Source: Calamus simplicifolius (Eukaryota > Streptophyta > Magnoliopsida > Arecales > Arecaceae). From it: DNA of 64,000 nucleotides. The stretch covers positions 2,361,679 to 2,425,678 of the forward strand of contig UESW01003834.1 of the NCBI GenBank assembly GCA_900491605.1. The letters run 5' to 3'. The notes beneath the pieces were generated by a model that was not told the origin of the DNA, searched no databases, and saw only the letters and a program-made list of their open reading frames with translations. A program made the translations under genes and the position numbers. This document shows, in pieces, positions 56,330-64,000 of this stretch (its first letter is position 1; every line of letters starts with the position of its first letter).

Positions 56330-57721
56330 TGTTGGTCCAGATAGCAACCCAAGAGGGGGGTGAATTGGGTTTTTCAAAAATTTAAACTCTTTTGAAAAAT
56401 AACCCCCAGCGGAAATAAAGACTTAGATTCACACAAATTAAAACTGAACAAGCACAAATAGAGAGTTGAAGATAAAGAGACAATCACGGCAAACACAGGA
56501 GATTTTATAGTGGTTCGGTATACCTACACCTACGTCCACTCCCAAGTACCTCTTGGGTCCACACTATAATCAAACTGATTATAACATAGTTGTTTTGCAA
56601 GCTCACAACTTAAACTTGTTGTTTTCCCGGGTGCACAACGAACCCAGCTAGTTTTCAAGGTTCACCAGCACAAAACCTATCACCACAAGCTAATGCTTGC
56701 ACAAGGCTAACAGCCTCAACTGAATCAATCATCAGATTGACCCAGCAAACAATATTTAATTTTACAAGATAAACAGCTCCTCCAATGAGCAAATATACAA
56801 TAATGAAACAATAATAAGAGGATAGGAATCAAAGCCTGATTCGCAGATCTTGGTGGCTTCTTCCTTCTCTTCCTTTGAATGGATCTTCCTTCAAGATGCT
56901 CTTGAGACTCAGAAGATCAGAAAACTAGGGCTTCTTTCTTCTCTTGAGATTTCTTCAAAATAGAACATCAAAAGCTTGAAATCTCTCTCTCTTCTTTTGG
57001 GGAATCAGTATGATCTTTCCTTACAAGTTTTTCCTGTTTTCTTTTTTGATAGATCTCAAAGATTTGTCTCTATTCTTTTCTTTTTGCCTCTCTTTTCTTC
57101 TTTTTATGGGATGCAACAAACCCTCTTCTTATAGATTCCGATTAATCCATAAATAGTTTGAAACTATCCGTTAGAAACAAGTGTAAGAAGGATTAGATCC
57201 ATAAATAACAATAGCCGTTGGGATTAAAATAGATAAAGATAAAGTTTATAGTCGTTCTGACAGTTCTGGAGCCGTGTCTGACATTCTGGAGTCGGCTCTA
57301 ACTTTTATGGAGTTGGCTCTAACTCGAAATTCTTTAATCCGCTCGATCTAGAGTCGTCTCTGACTTTTCTGGGGTCGACACAAAATTCTTCTGGAGTTGA
57401 CTCTAACAGTTTGGGAGTCGACTCTAAGTCGTGGCCTGAAAAATCATCGTTCTGTCTTTTATGTTGGAGTCGGCTCTAACAGTCCCAGAGTCGACTCTAA
57501 GTCTGTGCCGTTTTTCGGAGTCGACTCTGCGATTCCATGTGTCGACTCTAATGTCTGCAATCTTACCTTGACATTAGATTCGAACCAGAACTTGATTTGA
57601 CTCTTGATTTTGATTATCAAATCGACTTATAATCTGAAAAACTTAATCAAAATCATTAGTAACTTCAAATGTTATACTCAAATAGTTTTGTTAATCATCA
57701 AAATCCTCAATTGGGTCAACA
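56330..57721 (-). repeat. CopS 5' LTR
   Basis: Nearly identical to 48154-49540, with the same GTCGACTC/GTCGGCTC array at 57245-57555. It is followed by GAGCC 57722-57726. Confidence 0.95.
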
Positions 57722-58265
57722 GAGCCTTTTCGTAGATGTTTGCCTTTGTGTCGTGTTTGATGTCGACGCCGATTACAGGCTTGAGAGCTTGGGAGCGAAT
57801 GCCCGTCAACTATGAACTGGGGAGTTGGCTTCTTCCAGCTGTGAGTTGTCTTGAGGCTTCTTGATGGCTGAAAGTAACCAGCTATATGTTGCAAGTGTGT
57901 AATTTAAACAAAGGTATTACCCGATTGGCCATTGGCCGCTGATACAGAGTTGAGGCCGTTGAGGCTGAAATGAAGCCGTTGAGGCTGTAACGAAGCCGCT
58001 GAGGCAAAGTCGAGGCCGTCGAGAGCCTTTTGAACCCCGGAGGATGACCCAGGAGTCGCTGGGATTCGACCATGCTTGGGAGCCTTTAACCCCGGAGGGT
58101 GGCCAGAGAGTTGAGAGTCGTCAGGTGCCTTTTTCTTTAAAGAAATTGGTTTCCTTCTGCAAAGTTGATGCCCTGCCCCCCAGGGAACCGTGATGATCGA
58201 AGGCGGGGGGGGACCAATGCTGAAATCCAAGGGCAGCTGGAATGGAATCCGCAGGAGGTCCTGGG
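57722..58265 (-). other. TatC interior after CopS
   Basis: No gene recognised. A small run of GAGGCCGTTGAGGCTGAAAT-like repeats is at 57948-58025. Open frames have no family resemblance. Confidence 0.5.
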
Positions 58266-58910
58266 CTTGGATTGCCGATGCAGAGCCGGGCTTGAGTGTC
58301 GAGGGAAGACTCGGGCTTGAGTGTGCCAACGCGGAGCCGAGCTTGAAGGTGCCGACGCGGAGCCGGGCTTTAAGTGCCGACACGGAGCCGGTCTTTAAGT
58401 GCCGACGCGAGGCCGGTCTTTAAGTGCCGATGTGGGGCTAGTCTTTAAGTTGCCGGTACGGAAACAATCTTTTTGTGCCGACGCGGAGCCGGTCTTTAGT
58501 TGCCGGTGCGGAACCGGTCTTCTTGTGCCGACGCGGAGCCGGTCTTAAATTGCCGGTGCGGAACCGGTCTTTTTGTGCCGACGCGGAGCCGGTCTTTAGT
58601 TGCCGGTGCGGAACAGATCTTCTTGTGCCGATACGGAGCCGGTCTTAAATTGCCGGCACGGAACCGATCTTTTTGTACCGATGCGGAGCTGGTCTTAAGT
58701 TATCGGTGAGGAACCAGTCTTTTTGTGCCGACGCGGAGCCGGTCTTTTAAGTGCCGACGCGGGGCTGGTCTTTAAGTGCCGACGCGGGCCGGTCTTTAAG
58801 TTTCCGGTGCAGAATCGATCTTTTTGTGCCGACGCGGAGCTAGTCTTTGGTGTGCCGATGTGGAGCCGATCTTTGGTGTGCCGACACAGAGCCGATCTTT
58901 TTCTAAGAAA
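58266..58910. repeat. TatC minisatellite after integrase remnant
   Basis: About 50-bp units of two half-units, GTGCCGACGCGGAGCCGGTC and TTGCCGGTGCGGAACCGGTC, each followed by TTTAA/TTTTT. Clearly related to the TatB array in length, half-unit structure and core. Confidence 0.92.
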
Positions 58911-59004
58911 TATACTCATCCCAAGAGCATGATAAAACAAGGATATTCTGAATAATACTTTATTAAAAAAAACTTAAGCTAATAAAATCAGCAAGCTACT
59001 GATA

Positions 59005-59170
59005 ATACCGTTGTCAGTTGTCTGCATTCCACGTGCGGGGGAGAAGCTTCCCATCTATCACTTCCACTTTGTACGCTCTGTGATGGAGCACTTCCATGAC
59101 GCGATAAGGTCCTTCCCATTCTGGCGCCAGCTTGCCTCCTTCCGTCGACTTTTCGAGCTGCTACTCGCCC
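59005..59170 (-). pseudogene. TatC integrase C-terminal remnant
   Basis: The minus strand reads STEGGKLAPEWEGPYRVMEV and YKVEVIDGKLLPRTWNADN, the end of Tat integrase, with a TGA after NADN. It is joined at about 59170-59180 directly to the end of gag; everything from protease to the integrase core is missing. Confidence 0.85.
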
Positions 59171-59179
59171 CCCATGAGA

Positions 59180-60725
59180 TCATGCTATTGTTTTTTTCGT
59201 TGGGGCATTATCGATGCCAGTCTGAAGCGCTGGAGGTGCCGACGTACCCGGGGCAGTGGGATTTCTTCGAATGAACTTGCCCAAGTGACCCTGCTGGATA
59301 AGCTCTTCAATGGCCATCTTCAAATGGTGGCAGTCTTCAGTGTCATGTCCATAGTCTCGGTGATACCGGCAGTAAAGCTCTTTGTTGCGAGGGTTTACTG
59401 ACTTTAGGGGACGTGGGTGTTGAAAATAAGGCTCCTCCTCAATCTCTAGTAGGATGTGGGAGATCGGAGCCATGAGAGGAGTAAACTGCTCCTTAGGAAC
59501 CAGCGCCTGGGGCCCGTGGTCAAAGCGACGGGGTGGTTTGGGCTGCCTGAATCGTCCCGCAGCTGGTTCTGTGGGTGTCGGCTTCTTATTGGAACTCTTG
59601 TCAGCTTCCTTTTGGACGAGTCAGCCTCATCGGTGCGGATGTACTTTTGTGCCCGACTTAGCAACTTGGCATAGGAGCCGGGAGGCTTTTTGTCCAGAGA
59701 ATATGCAAATCTGGAGGGGCGGAGTCCTCGCTTCAATGCTAGGGTAGCGACAGAATCTTCCAAGTTATAGACTTCGAGCACGGCCTCCTTAAATCGAGCC
59801 ACAAAGTCCTTCAAAGTCTCGCCACTCCTTTGTTGGACGGCAAACAAGCTATCAGCGACTCGAGGGATCTTCGGCATGCATCAAAGTGAGCCAGGAAAGA
59901 CCGCTCAAGGTGCCTAAACGAATTGATACTGTAGGGTGGCAGATTAGAATACCATGCACGCGCTGCTTTCCGTAGTGTGGCTGGAAAAGCAACACACAGA
60001 AGAGAGTCCGTTGCCCCTTGGACCTGCATGAGGACCTTATAGCTCTCCAAGTGGTCCAGAGGGTCCGTCGTACCATCGTAGGGGTCCAGCTGGGGAAGAC
60101 GGAACCGAGGTGGAATCGGCTCCTCCATGATGCGGCGGGAGAGCGGAGGACGATGGTCGTATATCACCTCGTGAGGATTGGCGATTTGACGACTAAGCTC
60201 TTCCAACCGTTGATGATATTCATCAAGCCGCCGCTTAGCCCGACGAGTGGCTCTCCTGTTGATGTCGTCTCTAGAAGAGTCAGAGGATGAAGATGGGGAG
60301 GCACGGCGATGTGCAGAGTGCACCTGCCGTGGCTCTTTCTCATCGTGTTGCCAGTGAAGATAGTCAGAATGACGAGAGCGGGAACGTTGTCGTTTCGAGG
60401 TTTCTCGATAGCATGGTCTCTGGGATGAGTGGTGGGAGGCTTCCGGGGGAGTTCTACCCTGATGAGGCCGGCTAGCATCATGGCCTTCCTCACGGAACGA
60501 AGGGGGTTGTGGTGGTTCAGGTATGGCAGCGAAGCAGTGCTCTTGTAACCTTTGCACCACGGTTACCATATCTTGTACTTGACGGGCCAGGGCGTCGAGC
60601 CGATCGACCTGGCCAACCGAAGGTGGTGCAAGCGGAACATGGAGGTTATCCTCTGATTGTTCAGCCTGTGGGACACGCTCCGCAGCATGGCTGGTGGAAA
60701 CTTCCTGAGCTCGCGTTGTCACCAT
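59180..60725 (-). pseudogene. TatC gag
   Basis: ATG 60725 (MVTTRAQEVSTSHAAE). One open frame of about 290 codons covers the N-terminal coiled coil, the Arg/Ser linker and most of the capsid-like core (PQLDPYDGTTDPLDHLESYK, LERSFLAHFDAC). It then slips near 59875 and continues in other frames (IPRVADSLFAVQQRSGETLK, then the finger YCRYHRDYGHDTEDCHHLKM). It is the longest intact gag N-terminus among the three Tat copies. It ends at the deletion joint. Confidence 0.9.
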
Positions 60726-60775
60726 CGTCTTCCTTGTAGAATTAACGGAGTCGCAGGGAGAGTGCGTTGCCTGCC

Positions 60776-60793
60776 CCCCTACCTGGCGCGCCA
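60776..60793 (-). other. TatC primer binding site
   Basis: The minus strand reads TGGCGCGCCAGGTAGGGG, three bases from the LTR. From memory it is complementary to the 3' end of plant tRNA-Arg(CCU), which fits Tat elements using tRNA-Arg. Confidence 0.75.
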
Positions 60794-60796
60794 ATC

Positions 60797-62027
60797 TGTT
60801 GTTGCCAAATCACTTGCGATGAGGGCCAGGTGAGCTGAGATCTCTGCGGGCCTTCGAGAGTGTAGAACAGGGATTCCGGCGGGGACCCTCCGATGCTCTA
60901 GTCAGCGATTTGGAGAACAGGGATTTTTTAATGAAAGAGTCTAGATTGAGTCCCCTCCCCCTCGTTGTCAGTCGGGGTTTCTATATACCTGTTCGGGGGT
61001 CCCTCTTACCCTTTGTTCGCAACAGTTTAATCCTCCCGGATGGTTGGCAGTTTTTGGTCCTTTGACGTGCCGCAAAGGACGGGCAGTGGGGACCAAACAT
61101 GGGGGGTCATGCCTGCCGTTAGTGGCGCCAAGGGAAGGCACGTTCATTGCCCACATCGCCGAGCACGTTCATAGTGAAGTTATCCGCCACTCTCGAGGGA
61201 AGTGGGCCACGTAGCTTGAACATGGGCCGAAACCGACGTCAAGGCCGATGCGAAGGTCGAGATGGGCCATGACCGACGTCGACGCCGTTGCCGAGGCCGA
61301 TGCAATGATCGACACCGAGACGGGAATGGGCCGTGACCGACGTCGACGCCATGGTCGAAGTGGGCCGCGGCCGATGCCAAGATCGAGGTGGGCCACGGAG
61401 GAGATAGGCCATTGCCGAGGCCGATGCCGACGACATTGCCGAGACCGATGCCGTGGTCGAAGTGGGCCGCGACCGATGCAAAGATCGAGGTGGGCTGCTG
61501 CTAAGATGAGCCCAAGGCTGAGAAGAGCGAAGTGCGCCGGACCGTGTGACATTGAGTTCGTGATCCCTCCATCTCGTGGGTCATGTGGCTTGATCAATCG
61601 CATCAGCCGAAGGGACATCAGAGGCCAAAGCATGGCTCCGTTAATTTCCTTCACGGTTCTCTAACGGCGTCGGCAAGGGTGCCGTCGGCCATGGGGCCGT
61701 CGGCCTTGGAGCTGTCGGCCATGGAGCCATCGGCCTTGGAGCCGTCGGCCATGAGGCCGTCGACCATGGGCCATCGGCCTTGGAGCCATCGGCCATGGAA
61801 CTGGCGGCCATGGAGCCGTCGGCCTTGGAGCCGTCGGCCATGGGGCCGTCAGCCTTGGAGCCGTCAGCCATGGGGCCGTCGGCCTTGGAGATTAGAGCAA
61901 TTGGGTGCGTGTGGCTTTATGAGGCCATAAATGCCACAGTGGCCGAAGGGCCCTTTGGAGGCCAAAGGGGGGCTCCGTCGGTTTCCTTCCTTCATGGTTC
62001 TCTAACGGCATTGGATCAGCCACATCA
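60797..62027 (-). repeat. TatC 5' LTR
   Basis: Pairs with 46727-47949. Relative to that copy it lacks about 55 bp near 60867, including the GGACTTTTCTTGCAGG block. The array of GTCGGCCTTGGAGCC units is at 61678-61890. Confidence 0.93.
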
Positions 62028-62979
62028 AAACCTGATGTGGACTTTCTTGTATCAATATCTCTTGCCATATCTGCATCTGTGTAACCAATCAGCATATGTG
62101 AACCATCTCCAAAGCTTAAACAAACTTTGGAGCTTCCTCTGAGATATCTGAAGATCCACTTCACTGCTGCCCAATGCTCTTTCCCTGGATTTTTAAGAAA
62201 TCTGCTAGCAACACCCACTACATATGCGATATCTGGCCTCGTACATACCATCGCATACATTAAACTTTTGACTGCTGAAGCGTAAGTAACCTTCTTCATT
62301 TTCTCCTTCTTCTCATCACTTGAAGGACTCTACTCTGAGCACAACCTGAAGTGACATGCAAGAGGAGAACCAACTGACTTTGTATTGCTCATACTGAACC
62401 TATCCAATACCTTCTCAATGTACTTTTCCTGTGACAACCATATTTTCTTGGTTCTTCTATCACGAAAAATCTGCATGCCCAGTATTTGCTTTGCTGGTCC
62501 CATATTCTTCATTGCAAATGACTGACTCAGCTCCTTCTTCAACCTATCAATCATAGACATATCTTTCCCAAGGATAAGCATGTCATCAACATAAAGTAGG
62601 AGTATGACAAGATCATCACTAAACCATTTAATATACATACAATGATTTGAAGCCATTCTTTTGTATTCATTTTTAGCCATAAATGAATCAAATTTCTTGT
62701 ACCACTGCCTTGGAGCTTGTTTCAGCCCATACAAGCTTTTTTCAATATGCAGACAAGATTTTCTTTACCTTTGACTCTGAAGCCTTCTGGTTGCTCCATA
62801 TAGATTTCCTCCTCCAAATCACCATGAAGAAAAGCTGTCTCCACATCTAGCTGCTCAACCTCCAAGTGTAGACTAGCAGCAATACCTAGAGCAACACGAA
62901 TTGAAGGCATTTTAACAATAGGAGAAAAAATCTCTTCAAAGTCAATACCTTTCTTTTGACCAAAGCCTTTCATAACCAA
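62028..62979 (-). pseudogene. CopT reverse transcriptase and start of RNase H
   Basis: MVMKGFGQKKGIDFEEIFSP, VEQLDVETAFLHGDLEEEIY, then after a frame change YGLKQAPRQWYKKFDSFM and LLYVDDMLILGKD (YVDD intact). A stop near 62330 is followed by TYASAVKSLMYAMVCTRPDI and the RNase H start DTRKSTSGF, where TatC interrupts it. The open frame runs on into the TatC LTR only by chance. Confidence 0.9.
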
Positions 62980-64000
62980 TCTGGCCTTGTACTTTGGTTG
63001 AGAACACTATTGTTGAGTCTTTAACCTGAAAACACACTTGATCTTTAAAGCTTTCCTTCCTTTGGTAGTTCCACTAAATCATATGTGTGGTTCTTCTATA
63101 AGGCATTCTTTTTTTCCTGCATACCTACTAACCACTCCTTTTTCTGCTTACTTTCAACTGCCTTCTGGTAATATTCTGGTTTACCTGCATCAGTAAGCAT
63201 TATATATTCATCTATATAATACCTTTTGGAAGGTTGACGTTGTCTGGTAGATCTTCTCAGCTGAGGCTCTGTAGGAGGTCGCTCCTAATCTCTTTCCTAC
63301 TCAACATGTCCTACAGGTGAGTTAACATATGCTCCTGCACTATTTTCTTGCACATCTCCCCCATCACCCTGACATACTGGAGGAGTAAATGGGTCACAGT
63401 CTGTCAATCCTCTTAAAAAAGACTTGACTGGCACCTCCTTCTTAAAGTCTTGAAGGGTTTGATTTTTAAAAAATACTACATCTCTGCTTCTGAACACTTT
63501 TTACTTTTTTGGATCCCAAAGTCTATAACCAAACTCATCATATGAGTAATCAAGTAAAGCCCATTCTTTTGTCTTACCATCCAGCTTGGACCTCTCAATA
63601 TCTAGAACATGTACAAATGCACGGCAACCAAACACTCTCAAGTGCTTGTAAGAGATATCTTTCTCTGACCATACACGCTCTGCAACATCACCATCTAGAG
63701 CTGTACATGGTGACAAATTTATTACATCAACTGCTATCTTCAATGCCTCATCTCAAAATCTTTTAGGTAACTTGGACTGTGAAAGCATACATATAATCTT
63801 TTCCATGATGGTGCGATTCATCCTCTCTGCAATTGCATTATGCTGAGGAGTACCAGGAACTGTCATCTCATGCTGAATGCCATGTGACCTGCAATAATCA
63901 TCAAATAACCCAGTGTACTCACCACCATTATCTGATCTTATGCATTTCAATTTCTTTCCTGTCTCTCTTTCAACTCTGGCATGAAACTCTTTGAAGACAT
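62980..64000 (-). pseudogene. CopT integrase (partial) and linker
   Basis: From the right edge: IRSDNGGEYTGLFDDYCRSH and PQHNAIAERMNRTIM show the second and third catalytic acids of the integrase core. The first lies outside the window. A TGA near 63752 interrupts, then VFGCRAFVHVLDIERSKLDG and WALLDYSYDEFGYRLWDPKK give the C-terminal part. A linker (63297-63497) follows, and a decayed stretch leads to RT. Confidence 0.88.

Larger units (their letters stand above)
48154..57721 (-). mobile_element. CopS: complete SIRE/Maximus-like Ty1/copia element
   Basis: 9568 bp, with LTRs of 1387 and 1392 bp, ends TGTTGG...CAACA, perfect GAGCC duplication, perfect initiator-tRNA-Met-type primer site, and a polypurine tract AAAAAGGGGGAGAT. 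The minus strand order is gag, protease, integrase, RT, RNase H, then an extra ORF before the 3' LTR. An extra env-position ORF and the gag and RT style (PPLFNGSNYGYWKARMK; SLLYLTASRPDIMFSVCLCA) fit the SIRE/Maximus lineage. LTRs look very similar to each other; it is the youngest insertion of its nest. Confidence 0.95.
46727..62027 (-). mobile_element. TatC: internally deleted Tat retrotransposon, split by CopS
   Basis: LTRs are 46727-47949 and 60797-62027. Flanks are AAACA (46722-46726) and AAACC (62028-62032), a target duplication with one mismatch. Without CopS the interior is only about 3.3 kb: a gag gene fused directly to the last 50 codons of integrase, then a minisatellite. Protease, RT, both RNase H domains, most of integrase and the antisense ORF are missing. 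It could only have moved with enzymes from a relative such as TatB. Confidence 0.9.
44280..64000 (-). mobile_element. CopT: Tork/Tnt1-like Ty1/copia element, split by TatC, runs off right edge
   Basis: The left end is a 604-bp LTR and polypurine tract. RNase H follows, then the TatC insertion, and RT and integrase resume at 62028 and continue to the window end. Sequence style (CDSQSAIHLCKNPTFHS, KHIDVRYHWIR, ADMLTKTLSKE) resembles the Tork/Tnt1 group. The 5' half lies outside the window, so the target duplication cannot be tested. Confidence 0.88.

Noticed and set aside
58266..58910. Regular direct repeats that might suggest a CRISPR array
   Set aside because: Units are adjacent with no unique spacers, and the context is a plant retrotransposon.
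1..64000. tRNA, rRNA or organelle-derived inserts
   Set aside because: No cloverleaf-forming or rRNA-like stretch was recognised by eye; tRNA-like words are limited to the primer sites.

Overview
This is plant nuclear DNA, most likely from a monocot. The evidence is an intron-rich importin-alpha gene with a GC-rich first exon, a grass/monocot-style Bowman-Birk inhibitor gene, and dense nested LTR retrotransposons. A palm-like genome is a guess; the sequence alone does not settle the species. No bacterial genes, rRNA, tRNA or CRISPR array were seen.

Layout. (1) 1-19712: a Ty3/gypsy element of Tat type (called TatA, + strand, 5' end outside the window). It is split by a complete Ty1/copia element (CopA, 3948-13878) with 2.1-kb LTRs and a perfect GATAG target duplication. 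(2) 19713-32398: a gene-bearing island of about 12.7 kb. It holds importin alpha (20459-25103, ten coding exons), a Bowman-Birk inhibitor (27563-28025, two exons), two Tourist-like MITEs in opposite orientation, an 843-bp TIR element and a decayed LINE reverse transcriptase (- strand). (3) 32404-44186: a complete Tat element (TatB, - strand, target duplication GGGTC) inserted in or at the edge of the LINE. (4) 44280-64000: a three-level nest. A Tork/Tnt1-like copia (CopT, - strand, running off the right edge) is split in its RNase H by a deleted Tat element (TatC, 46727-62027). TatC is split in turn by a SIRE-like copia (CopS, 48154-57721, target duplication GAGCC). A 1396-bp tandem duplication sits at the CopT/TatC junction.

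How the parts work. Each retrotransposon shows the expected gag, protease, integrase, RT and RNase H order (copia) or gag, protease, RT, RNase H, second (archaeal-type) RNase H, integrase order (Tat). All are broken by stops, frameshifts or deletions, and many of the stops look like C-to-T decay. The most unusual content is accessory. TatA and TatB both carry, on the antisense strand between integrase and 3' LTR, a spliced three-exon ORF with two introns at equivalent positions. A GC-rich minisatellite sits directly after the pol stop in all three Tat elements. The LTRs of TatB and TatC hold tandem arrays rich in RCCGAC motifs. CopS carries an env-position ORF preceded by the same GTCGACTC/GTCGGCTC motif array found in its LTRs. 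The importin-alpha gene looks functional except for one missing base at the end of exon 7.
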